From: Chitinophagales bacterium
GTDB taxonomy: Bacteria > Bacteroidota > Bacteroidia > Chitinophagales > JAHDHT01
Assembly (NCBI GenBank): GCA_020631175.1
Contig: JAHDHT010000005.1
Location: forward strand, 3,456 to 16,113
Reading direction: 5' to 3'
Length of the DNA stretch: 12,658 nucleotides
Part shown: piece after piece, positions 1 to 7,786 of the stretch
Position numbering within the stretch: the stretch's first letter is position 1
Layout: the number at the start of each line of letters is the position of its first letter
Notes under the pieces: model-generated
What the model saw: only the letters and a program-made list of their open reading frames with translations
The model's database searches: none
Told to the model about the DNA's origin: nothing
Position numbers and translations under genes: made by a program

Positions 1-770
1 TCTCTTCCCATTTCCTGGGCGATGAAGTTTAGTTTTTTTCCTTTCATTGCAGTGTCTTTATTGAGTTCACTTATGAAGTTTTTAACGTGTGCACTTAAAC
101 GAACGATTTCTTCCGTTATGTCAAGCTTTTCAAGATAGAAGATCAACTCTTCTTCAATTCTGTTTTTGTTGATTTCATCTTTATGTCCCCACTGGTGAAT
201 TTTGTTTTCCAGTTGCTCTTTGATTTTTTTACTTCTGGCCGGTTCAATAATTTTTACTTCTTCTTTTAAAGATTCAATATTTTTCAACCTGAGGGTAAAA
301 TCATTTAATAATGCTTTTCCTTCTTCTTCCCGAAAAATGGTTAACTCATTTATTGCCTGATCGATTCCTTTCAGAACAACTGTCCATTCTTCAGCATTTA
401 AAAATTCCTTTTCCGGATTTAAAACCTGAGGTATTCTTAATATGCTGCCAACAATATCATTTTTATCACTTCCTAATTCATCGCATAGTCTCGAAACCGT
501 TCGATAATAGGCTTTAAATAAGCTTGCATTAATTGGTGCTTCCGCAGCATTTTCGTCATCCAGCAACTGAGTAATAATCATATTGATTTTTCCTCTTTTA
601 AGATCTGCGGCCAGTTTCTTTCTTAGAACAATTTCTTTCTCATTATAAACTGGTGGAATTTTCATGGTGACATCAGTATACCTGCTATTGAGGCTTCTTA
701 TTTCCACAAAAATCTGTTTTCCGGCTATTTTTACTTCGGCTTTACCGAAGCCTGTCATCGAATATATCAT
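1..770 (-). CDS. yicC: YicC family protein (endoribonuclease), 3' end cut by the window edge
   Basis: The frame is open from an ATG at 770 to the left edge, giving 256 complete codons; the family is usually about 285-292 residues, so roughly 30-35 C-terminal residues are missing. The N-terminus reads MIYSMTGFGKAEV, the hallmark opening of YicC_N. The C-terminal DUF1732 part shows the family motif near the edge, KGKKLNFIAQEMGR. E. coli YicC is reported as an endoribonuclease affecting small-RNA stability and stationary-phase fitness; a cytoplasmic role is expected here, but the Bacteroidota substrate is unknown. The start overlaps the stop of the upstream EamA gene as ATGA, which suggests translational coupling and a shared mRNA. 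The family assignment is secure; the exact function is inferred. Confidence 0.93.
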   Translation of the reverse strand, partial: MIYSMTGFGKAEVKIAGKQIFVEIRSLNSRYTDVTMKIPPVYNEKEIVLRKKLAADLKRGKINMIITQLLDDENAAEAPINASLFKAYYRTVSRLCDELGSDKNDIVGSILRIPQVLNPEKEFLNAEEWTVVLKGIDQAINELTIFREEEGKALLNDFTLRLKNIESLKEEVKIIEPARSKKIKEQLENKIHQWGHKDEINKNRIEEELIFYLEKLDITEEIVRLSAHVKNFISELNKDTAMKGKKLNFIAQEMGR

Positions 771-1669
771 GCTGCATTTTTAGTAGCCGTGGGTCTGATG
801 TGTTGAATTAAATATACTCCGATAAAGATAAGCAGAGCAGCAATACATTTCAAAACATTCAACTCATCTTTACCCATAGATATAGCAATGAGCGAAGCAA
901 GCAAAGGTTGGAGGTAAATATAGAATCCAACGACTGAAGGGCTTACTTTTTTCAAAGCGTAAATATTTAGGCCATAAGTGAAAACAGTGGCAAATAATAT
1001 AACAAAAACGAAAGAAGCCCATACAGGCATCGTAAATGTTGCCCATTCTACATGATTAAACTGCTGTAAACTAAACGGAATGATAAAGAATATTCCAATG
1101 GTAAAAATCCAACGTATAATGAATAATGGGGGATACTTTTTCATTAATGGTTTTACGAGGATAAGATAAAAAGCATAGCTGCTTGAATTTAACAATATAA
1201 ACAGATCACCTGTTCGGCTCCCTGCTCCATAGCTTTCTCCTGCTCCAATCAAAAGAAAAGCCCCTGCTGCTCCGGCTAGTATGCCTACCGTTCCTTTTAT
1301 GCTCCATTTTTCTCCTAAAATAAAACCGGATAAGACCAGGACTAAAATTGGCGTGGTAAGCATAATGATCGATGCATTAATCGGGCTGGTTAAAGAAAGA
1401 CCTTTAAAAAACATAAGTTGATTAAAAGCTACTCCGGTAAATGCGCAGGCAAGAAACCTCCAACGGTCTTCTTTACGGATGGATATTTTTTCTGTTTTCT
1501 GAAAAATACTTATTGCCCAGAAAACTACGAGACCGAAAGCTACCCTGCACAAAATGAAGCCGAAGGGTTCTATAAATTCGGGCAAAGCAATTTTAGCTAT
1601 CGAATAGTTTGCACCATAAATAAGGGCAACAATGAACAGAGCAAGGTGGGCTTTAGAGTTTTCGTTCAC
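767..1669 (-). CDS. EamA/DMT-superfamily inner-membrane transporter
   Basis: This is a 300-residue, strongly hydrophobic protein with about ten predicted membrane segments arranged as two EamA repeats (roughly residues 8-139 and 150-292). The first helix carries the common EamA pattern of a hydrophobic stretch followed by YGANYSIAKIAL. The C-terminal repeat contains the typical VVGFYIYLQPLLASLIA helix. EamA proteins export small metabolites or amino acids, but the substrate cannot be read from sequence. The start is GTG at 1669; no in-frame ATG lies between it and the upstream in-frame stop. It follows the large outer-membrane gene by 42 bases and overlaps yicC by four, so it is probably the middle gene of an operon. 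No broken motif or truncation is seen. Confidence 0.92.
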   Translation of the reverse strand: MNENSKAHLALFIVALIYGANYSIAKIALPEFIEPFGFILCRVAFGLVVFWAISIFQKTEKISIRKEDRWRFLACAFTGVAFNQLMFFKGLSLTSPINASIIMLTTPILVLVLSGFILGEKWSIKGTVGILAGAAGAFLLIGAGESYGAGSRTGDLFILLNSSSYAFYLILVKPLMKKYPPLFIIRWIFTIGIFFIIPFSLQQFNHVEWATFTMPVWASFVFVILFATVFTYGLNIYALKKVSPSVVGFYIYLQPLLASLIAISMGKDELNVLKCIAALLIFIGVYLIQHIRPTATKNAA

Positions 1670-1711
1670 TGCTCTAAGGTACGCATAATCTAATGTTAAA
1701 TATGTATTCGA

Positions 1712-4700
1712 CTAAAAGTCTAAACCGAAACTTAAATATTGAATGTTGTCTGTGTTTTTTCCATTATCGATTCCCCATGCAAAATCATACTTTAGGAAAT
1801 AACCAAATAGTTTGGAGCGAAAACCTACACCGTATCCACCGATGAATGGATTACGGAAATAATTTACGGTTACCAGCACACCACCGGTATCTCCTCCGGT
1901 GTCGATGGTGTTTTGAATAAATGGTGTTTCTTGTCTAAAGGGACTTGCTCCTTCCCATGCTGTTCCGAAATCAAAAAATGGTACTACCTGAAAATTTCGT
2001 AGAAATTCTGATCGAACAGTTTTATTGCTAAAGGTGGATAAAACAGGCACCCGCAGTTCGGTATTGATAATGGCAAAACTATTACCATTTCTACCGTTTA
2101 CTTTAAAGCCACGTAATTGATTTGCCTGTGATTGAAAAACATAATTTACATTATCTGAAACGGGCGTTGTGTAATCATAAACCTGAGCTGCCGGACGATA
2201 AAAGTTGATCCAGTTTTCAACGCCACCTAAATAATACAACATTCTTTGTTTACCAAAAGATGTAGCGGCAGCAAATCGACCTGACAAGGAAATCTTTTTA
2301 TACAGTCTCTGATAATGGCGCACATCAACTCCGGCAATACCCATTATGCCTGTCTTATTTAAATTGAATTTAACTTCTCTGTCATTAATTATTCCGGTAA
2401 AATCTTTATGTACTTCTGTGTAAAATTTGTAACGGGTCCCTTCTCTTAAATTAAGCGCTAGGTCTTTCGTATTATCGAAAATATATTCGAGTTTTAAGAA
2501 AGCCCAGTTTTCCATTTGGTCGGGTAAATTTAAACTAACAATTTCTTCAGAAATAAAACTGCTTTTTTCATTTCTCCATCCAACATGTCCCCGAATTGAT
2601 CTTGCAAAATCAAGCGGATAAATTAAACTACCCTGCATATAAGTAAATCGGTTTCTGGCGAAATACTGATTTTGAAAAGAGTAAGTACCATCAGATAATT
2701 GTTCAGGAGTAAGTTCCACATCAGATTTTCTGTAATACAGTAATTTTTTATCGAGTCGCTTTTTGAAATTCTGATATTCCAGAAAATACTCCATCCCGTT
2801 AAAGCTTAATGGGAATCGATAACCTCCAATAATCCGGTAATCCTCAAATAAATCACTAATTGAGTATTTATTGGTCGAGTTTAAATCTACCTCTCCGAAT
2901 AATGGAACTTCAAGAGCTGCTAATTCACCTAAATCTCCATAGTCAAAATATTTTTCATAAGGCGTAAAAAGAATATTGTTATCTAATTGAGCAGTTACAC
3001 TTTCAATCGCAAATTTATTCGTGTAAGTTCGAACTTTAGTTGGTTTAAATAAGGGCTCATCTTTATCTCTTTCATCATAAGCTGATTCAAATTCAACTTT
3101 TATATCTGAGCTTTCTCTTTGATTATTGGCATTATAGATTTGAATCTTTATTTCATCATCATCTTCTTCTGCGGGCGAATCGGTTTCAGCATTGTCAAAA
3201 TCGGTTTCAAAAGAATAATCATCTGTATCAACTTCATCTGTTGTTTCTACATCTTCAATTTCAATTTCTATGTCGTCGTTTTTTAAACTATCGCTTTCTG
3301 TGCCGTTAGTTTCAAGTATTATTGTATCATTCTTTATGTTTTCTTCAAGTGAGCTTTCCGGCGCAGACTTTATACTTTGTTGATACTCGTACTGATTAAT
3401 AACGGTCTGTTTATAGGGTGTAAGTTTTAAATTGTGATCTTTAAAACCGTCTTCCACAGGTTTATTCTTCAAATCGAATAGCCGATATTTTCCGTCGGTG
3501 TATTTCAGGAATACACTCTTGTTCTTTTTATAAGCAATGTCTTGCTGTAAAATGTTTCTGTTATAATTTGAATTTGGATAGGAGACCGCTATAGTAGCAT
3601 AAATATTTTCTGTACCTAAAGAGTCGATTTCTCCAGCTTCTTGTAAAGAGTCAATATTTAATGTGGTGTTGTTGCTTATAATGCCATCTTTAAAATAAAT
3701 TAATGTGTCTTTACGTACAAATGTTGAATCCAAACGGCCCACATATTGGTTACGAATTCCATTCAAATCCGAAGTGTATGAAATCCATCCGTCTGTATAC
3801 TGAACAGGATCTTTTTCATTGGCATGTTCTGTTTCTGTTAATCTGGCGACAACATCTGTCGGATTATCAAGATCGTAAAAGAACACATCAAAATTTCCAT
3901 CCGGCAAAATCGTGTCGAGTTTTTCTGTAGAAAGTGTGTCGTTTATTCTGTTCGAAGTAAAAAGAATTCCTTTTCTCAAACTATCCTGATAAAATGAAGG
4001 ATGTAAATCATCCCAATAATCGTTTGTGATTTGGGAGATTCTTGTGGTGGGCATATAGTAAGTGTAAATATCAGAGTGCCCGTTTCTAACAGCCGATAAC
4101 AACACCGTTCTTATATCATCGGTAAAAGATACATCTATTACCTGTTCGAATTTTGTTATTTCTGCAATTTCTTTTTCTTTTGTTTGGGCAGAGTAATTCA
4201 TTAAAAATAAACGGTCCCTTTTTTGATAAATTAAAACCAGGCGGCTACCTTTTTTACTCCAGGCTAATTGCGGATAATTTGTATTCACCGGTAAGTCCTG
4301 AGAGGCTAATCCTCCTTTATGTAAAAGTGTTTTCTGGTCTTCTTTTAAGTCATATAACCAGACTTTATATCGCCCGTTTTTATTTTCACAGAAAGTGAGA
4401 TACTTTCCGGTAGATGATAGAGCGAGATTTGTAATTTTTACATCCTTTTTCTTTTGGGCATAAATCAGATTTTCTTCGGCCAGTGCATTACGCTTTTTTT
4501 CATCAAGCGCATAGAGTTGTTTATTGTACTGTTCCCAATCTTCAATAGTTGTTTTTAAGCTTTGACCGATCACATAAACAAAACCACTTTCTAGGCTTCG
4601 ATTAACTCTGGTAATGTAAAGCAAATTGGGAATCGTATTTCTGCCGTAATTATTCGCTATATAATGCCAAAGTGCATGTCCGGCAAAAACAGCCTGTTCA

Positions 4701-5347
4701 TTATTTAATTTGCTGAAATCTTCAATGCTATATCCATCCAGGACCATATCTTTTAAGCGATTGTCGAGCTCTGTATTCCATCCTTTTCCGATATAACTAA
4801 TTAATCCCTGCCTGAACCAATCCGGTAGATTTAGTAAGAATGCATTTTGTAAAACTTCCTGTACATTATCGCCAAAGAGCATATTACTCACGTACACTTC
4901 TGCTATTCCTCCCCTGATTTGCTCTTTTAGATTTTGATGATTTCCATCGAAATAGACAAATACTTTATTTCCTATTACTCTTGCTGTACCGCCTGTGTTC
5001 CGTTCATTTTCGTAAAAATTTCCAATGTTAGTTTGATTTTGATCAGACACATTATGATAAACCAGAATTTCAATTTTACGATCTACATTATATTCTAATT
5101 GATTTTGCACATCCGACAAATGCTCTTCTGCAGTAAGTGTGCTGAATTTCCCCAGTTCTTTTCCTCCCTGATAGAAATACACGATAAAATTTGGACTTTC
5201 ATAAAAGGACCATTCGAAATCGTGATATTGTACTCTGTTTTTACCAAAGTCGGTGAAGAAGCCCTGCGCCTTAAGTGTATTTCCGGATGTGCCTATAAGT
5301 AAGCAGGCCAGTAAACAATAAAGTAGTATGTATAATCTTTTATTCAA
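1712..5347 (-). CDS. TolB-like propeller / outer-membrane beta-barrel surface protein
   Basis: About 1211 residues from the chosen TTG start. Residues 1-27 form a clean signal peptide: MNKR, a hydrophobic core, then cleavage near KA|QG. Residues about 30-275 resemble peptidase-MA-like regions (LPDWF..GL.SYIG near 174) but lack HExxH. Residues about 300-545 carry PD40/TolB-like beta-propeller repeats such as STGKYLTFCENKNGRYKVWL and GILFTSNR. A linker at about 666-763 is rich in Asp and Glu. From about 803 to the terminal Phe (LSFGLDF) the pattern is that of an Omp85/D15-like outer-membrane barrel. Close Bacteroidota relatives are often labelled TolB or 'biopolymer transporter Tol'; their role is not established. 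ATG codons at 5428 and 5413 are in frame and would add 27 or 22 residues before the signal peptide. I prefer TTG at 5347 because it fits the signal peptide and leaves room for divergent promoters; this choice is an inference. It heads a probable operon with the EamA gene and yicC. Confidence 0.85.
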   Translation of the reverse strand: MNKRLYILLYCLLACLLIGTSGNTLKAQGFFTDFGKNRVQYHDFEWSFYESPNFIVYFYQGGKELGKFSTLTAEEHLSDVQNQLEYNVDRKIEILVYHNVSDQNQTNIGNFYENERNTGGTARVIGNKVFVYFDGNHQNLKEQIRGGIAEVYVSNMLFGDNVQEVLQNAFLLNLPDWFRQGLISYIGKGWNTELDNRLKDMVLDGYSIEDFSKLNNEQAVFAGHALWHYIANNYGRNTIPNLLYITRVNRSLESGFVYVIGQSLKTTIEDWEQYNKQLYALDEKKRNALAEENLIYAQKKKDVKITNLALSSTGKYLTFCENKNGRYKVWLYDLKEDQKTLLHKGGLASQDLPVNTNYPQLAWSKKGSRLVLIYQKRDRLFLMNYSAQTKEKEIAEITKFEQVIDVSFTDDIRTVLLSAVRNGHSDIYTYYMPTTRISQITNDYWDDLHPSFYQDSLRKGILFTSNRINDTLSTEKLDTILPDGNFDVFFYDLDNPTDVVARLTETEHANEKDPVQYTDGWISYTSDLNGIRNQYVGRLDSTFVRKDTLIYFKDGIISNNTTLNIDSLQEAGEIDSLGTENIYATIAVSYPNSNYNRNILQQDIAYKKNKSVFLKYTDGKYRLFDLKNKPVEDGFKDHNLKLTPYKQTVINQYEYQQSIKSAPESSLEENIKNDTIILETNGTESDSLKNDDIEIEIEDVETTDEVDTDDYSFETDFDNAETDSPAEEDDDEIKIQIYNANNQRESSDIKVEFESAYDERDKDEPLFKPTKVRTYTNKFAIESVTAQLDNNILFTPYEKYFDYGDLGELAALEVPLFGEVDLNSTNKYSISDLFEDYRIIGGYRFPLSFNGMEYFLEYQNFKKRLDKKLLYYRKSDVELTPEQLSDGTYSFQNQYFARNRFTYMQGSLIYPLDFARSIRGHVGWRNEKSSFISEEIVSLNLPDQMENWAFLKLEYIFDNTKDLALNLREGTRYKFYTEVHKDFTGIINDREVKFNLNKTGIMGIAGVDVRHYQRLYKKISLSGRFAAATSFGKQRMLYYLGGVENWINFYRPAAQVYDYTTPVSDNVNYVFQSQANQLRGFKVNGRNGNSFAIINTELRVPVLSTFSNKTVRSEFLRNFQVVPFFDFGTAWEGASPFRQETPFIQNTIDTGGDTGGVLVTVNYFRNPFIGGYGVGFRSKLFGYFLKYDFAWGIDNGKNTDNIQYLSFGLDF

Positions 5348-5423
5348 TATTATTTCAGTTTTTAAACCGTATAAAACAGCAAGGAAATTTTGCAGAAAAT
5401 ACGAACTCTTCATCAATGATGTA

Positions 5424-5431
5424 TACATTTG
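5424..5431 (+). promoter_or_regulatory. Candidate Bacteroidota -7 box upstream of the MBL-fold hydrolase gene
   Basis: The sequence TACATTTG matches the Bacteroidota -7 consensus TAnnTTTG exactly and would give a leader of roughly 20-25 bases before the ATG at 5462. No convincing -33 TTTG sits 17-21 bases upstream; the nearest TTTG is about 31 bases away. The match could be chance in AT-rich DNA. Confidence 0.3.
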
Positions 5432-5461
5432 TTCAATCCTGCTGCAATAAAACGAATAAGC

Positions 5462-6103
5462 ATGCTACATGTTGTAAAATTTACCTTTAATCCATACCAG
5501 GAGAACACTTATTTAGTGTATGATGAAGAAAAGTCGGCAATTATCATTGATCCGGGCTGTTATGAGCAGGCAGAACGCGATACTTTAGAAGATTTTATTC
5601 GAAATGAAGGATTAAATCCGGTTAAACTGATCAATACCCATTGTCATATTGATCATGTTTTGGGAAATGCATTTATCGCCCGAACTTATAATTTAAAGCT
5701 GGAAGCGCATAAGGAGGAAATCCCTGTTTTGGCTCCTGTTACTGAGTATGGAGCGGCTATGGGCATCACGGTTGACCCTTCTCCGGATATCGAAATTTTC
5801 CTGGAAGAAGGAAAAAACGTACTATTGGGTGAACATAGTTTACAAGTACTGTTTACACCGGGTCATTCTCCGGGAAGCGTTTGTTTGTATTCAGAATCGG
5901 GAGGATTTTTGATTGGAGGGGATGTACTTTTTCAGATGAGTATTGGCCGAACTGATCTTCCGGGAGGAGATTATCAGACCTTGATTAACAGTATAGAGCA
6001 AAAATTATTTAAATTACCGGCAGAAACGATTGTTCACCCTGGACACGGACCCGCGACTAATATTGGATTTGAGCAAGAAAACAACCCTTTTTTCAAAACT
6101 TAG
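5462..6103 (+). CDS. MBL-fold metallo-hydrolase, glyoxalase-II-like
   Basis: This 213-residue protein has the complete metal-binding set of the glyoxalase II/YcbL branch of metallo-beta-lactamase-fold enzymes: H60, H62, D64 and H65 in THCHIDH, H135 in TPGHSPGS, D154 in GGDVLF, and H195 in HPGHGP. The segment after D154 (GRTDLPGGD) and the C-terminal NPFF are also typical. The expected activity is thioester hydrolysis, for example of hydroxyacyl-thiol conjugates in aldehyde detoxification. Bacteroidota commonly lack glutathione, so the natural thiol is uncertain. The frame is open eleven codons further upstream, but the ATG at 5462 gives the family N-terminus (MLHVVKFTFNPYQENTY). The gene is divergent from the surface-protein gene, and a histidine-kinase gene follows 36 bases downstream. 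Confidence 0.93.
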   Translation: MLHVVKFTFNPYQENTYLVYDEEKSAIIIDPGCYEQAERDTLEDFIRNEGLNPVKLINTHCHIDHVLGNAFIARTYNLKLEAHKEEIPVLAPVTEYGAAMGITVDPSPDIEIFLEEGKNVLLGEHSLQVLFTPGHSPGSVCLYSESGGFLIGGDVLFQMSIGRTDLPGGDYQTLINSIEQKLFKLPAETIVHPGHGPATNIGFEQENNPFFKT

Positions 6104-6139
6104 CTCTCAGAAAGTCGTATAAAGTAAAGGCTACTAATA

Positions 6140-7387
6140 GTGAAGTTAGAACGTAAATATCTTTTTATAATATTGCTTACAGCATTATTAATTGTTGTGA
6201 ATCAGATTGTTATACAATTTTGGTTGTCACAAAAGCGCTATGATGCTCAAATCATCAATATTAGTGGTAAGCAACGTATGTACAGTCAAAAGCTGTTAGC
6301 GAAAATTCAACAATATCATTTTAATCCATCTTCAGAGTTAAAATTTGACATAGAAGACCTTTATAATAATTGGGAAAGCACTCATTATGCGCTTATCAAT
6401 GGCAATGAAGAAATGAACATTGCTCCAATTGAACAGGCATTGGCTAGTAAATTGGATTTATTAAGCGGTAAATTAGAATATGCAGAACAGCAAATAGCGG
6501 TTCTTGACGAGTTAGACAGTGATAAACTTGCAGTACTCGCAGCCAATCAGGAGCAATTTCTTTCGGGAATGAATAATGTGGTTTACGACCTTGAGCTTAG
6601 TTCTCAAAAGAAACTTCGAACGATTATCATTCTTGAAATAATGATGGCTCTAATTACCTTATCGGTGATACTATTTGAATTTCTGGGGGTTTTCAAGCCA
6701 GTAATTTCAAGTCTTACAAATCAAAATAAAGCCTTAAATCAGGCTTCAAGATCTTTAGAAGATTATGCTTTTATAGCTTCCCATGATTTAAAAACGCCTA
6801 TCCATAATATCAGAAACTTTTCAGGTTTATTGAATCAAACAGCTAAAGAGAAATTATCTGATGAAGAAAAGCAATTTCTGGCCTTTATAACTTCCGGAGT
6901 AGATCGAATTGAAGCAAATGTAAACGATTTGTTATTGTTTTTGCGGGCAAATAAGGTGGTTATAACAAACTTAGAGTTTGACCCCATATTAGAACAGTTA
7001 AAGGCACAATTAAGTCCGGCAGAGTTAGCCCGTGTTAAGTTTGATATAGAAGGTGTTGATGCAATAAAGGCTGATAAAAAGTTATTTGGCATTTTAATGG
7101 AAAATCTGATTTCAAATGCTTTAAAATTTTCAAAGGAAACGGTTACAGTATTAGCTCGTCAAAAGAATGGTAAAACACTGGTTGAGGTTCGTGACCTGGG
7201 TATAGGTATTGCTAAAGAGTACAAAGATCATATTTTTGGATTGTTCAAAAAGCTTCACAACCATCACGAATATCCGGGAACAGGAATCGGACTCGCCTTA
7301 TGTAAACGAATTATTGAGGCACACGATGGAAATATATGGATTGAATCAGAGCCCGGAGCCGGAACAAGTGTTTTCGTAAGTTTATAA
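6140..7387 (+). CDS. Membrane sensor histidine kinase with PilJ/NarX-type sensing segment
   Basis: This 415-residue kinase has two membrane segments (about 7-28 and 161-185) bracketing a periplasmic helical region. That region opens with ISGKQRMYSQKLLAK (about 41-55), the signature of type IV pili methyl-accepting/NarX-like sensing domains. A short helix leads to the HisKA H-box with phospho-accepting H215 in ASHDLKTP. The ATPase domain shows the N-box ENLISNALKF (N322, N326), G1 DLGIGI (D352), the F-box FGLFKKL and G2 GTGIGL (380-385), so it should be active. No PAS or HAMP domain is evident. The start is GTG at 6140: an in-frame stop lies just upstream, and the next Met is beyond the first membrane helix. 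The partner regulator begins 21 bases downstream. The ligand is unknown; NarX-type domains can bind small anions, but the binding residues cannot be judged here. Confidence 0.93.
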   Translation: MKLERKYLFIILLTALLIVVNQIVIQFWLSQKRYDAQIINISGKQRMYSQKLLAKIQQYHFNPSSELKFDIEDLYNNWESTHYALINGNEEMNIAPIEQALASKLDLLSGKLEYAEQQIAVLDELDSDKLAVLAANQEQFLSGMNNVVYDLELSSQKKLRTIIILEIMMALITLSVILFEFLGVFKPVISSLTNQNKALNQASRSLEDYAFIASHDLKTPIHNIRNFSGLLNQTAKEKLSDEEKQFLAFITSGVDRIEANVNDLLLFLRANKVVITNLEFDPILEQLKAQLSPAELARVKFDIEGVDAIKADKKLFGILMENLISNALKFSKETVTVLARQKNGKTLVEVRDLGIGIAKEYKDHIFGLFKKLHNHHEYPGTGIGLALCKRIIEAHDGNIWIESEPGAGTSVFVSL

Positions 7388-7408
7388 TATAATAATTAGT
7401 AAAGATAC

Positions 7409-7786
7409 ATGAGTTATAAGAAGGTAATATTGATCGATGATGATTATGCTACAAATTATTACCATCAGTTTTTAATCAATAAAATTGATAGTCAGATCAA
7501 GCCCATAATTTTCGATAAAGCTTCTGAAGCCCTTGAATTTCTTGATGAGTTAAATGGAGAGGTTCCGGAATTGATTTTATTGGATATAAATATGCCCGTA
7601 ATGAACGGATGGGATTTTTTGAATCAGTTTTGCGCTAAGAAGAAAGATTCAGGGGTGCAGGTTTATATGCTCAGTACCTCCTCTGAAGAGAGTGATAAAG
7701 AAAAGGCAGCATCTTTTGCTTGTGTAAAGGGCTATATTGAAAAACCAATTAGCCTTGAAAAACTTAAGGAATTATTGAGTAGTTAA
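7409..7786 (+). CDS. Single-domain response regulator (CheY/Rcp1-like)
   Basis: The 125 residues make up one receiver domain and nothing else. The acidic pocket is D10-D12 (LIDDD), the phospho-acceptor is D59 in LLDINMPVMNGWDFL, the switch Ser/Thr is in MLSTSS (about 89-90), and the conserved Lys is K112 in EKPIS. The N-terminal DDD..TNYYHQFLI and the MLSTSS form resemble Rcp1-type receivers common as kinase partners in Bacteroidota. With no DNA-binding or enzymatic output domain, it probably acts by protein contact or as a phosphate relay. It lies 21 bases after the histidine kinase, which is very likely its cognate kinase. Its TAA overlaps the stop of the convergent ispF. Confidence 0.95.
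   Translation: MSYKKVILIDDDYATNYYHQFLINKIDSQIKPIIFDKASEALEFLDELNGEVPELILLDINMPVMNGWDFLNQFCAKKKDSGVQVYMLSTSSEESDKEKAASFACVKGYIEKPISLEKLKELLSS

Noticed and set aside
5303..5347. Possible lipobox (LLAC) in the signal peptide of the large surface protein
   Set aside because: The Cys falls in the middle of the hydrophobic core, only 14 residues after the start, and strongly hydrophobic residues follow it. A signal-peptidase I site near KA|QG fits better, and a barrel protein would not normally be a lipoprotein.
5429..5461. Upstream extension of the MBL hydrolase by eleven codons
   Set aside because: The family N-terminus begins at the ATG at 5462 (MLHVVKF), and the extra residues have no counterpart in the family as I know it.
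6835..7092. 85-codon open frame on the minus strand inside the histidine kinase
   Set aside because: It lies wholly opposite a well-supported kinase ATPase region, has no recognisable motif and looks like a complementary-strand shadow.
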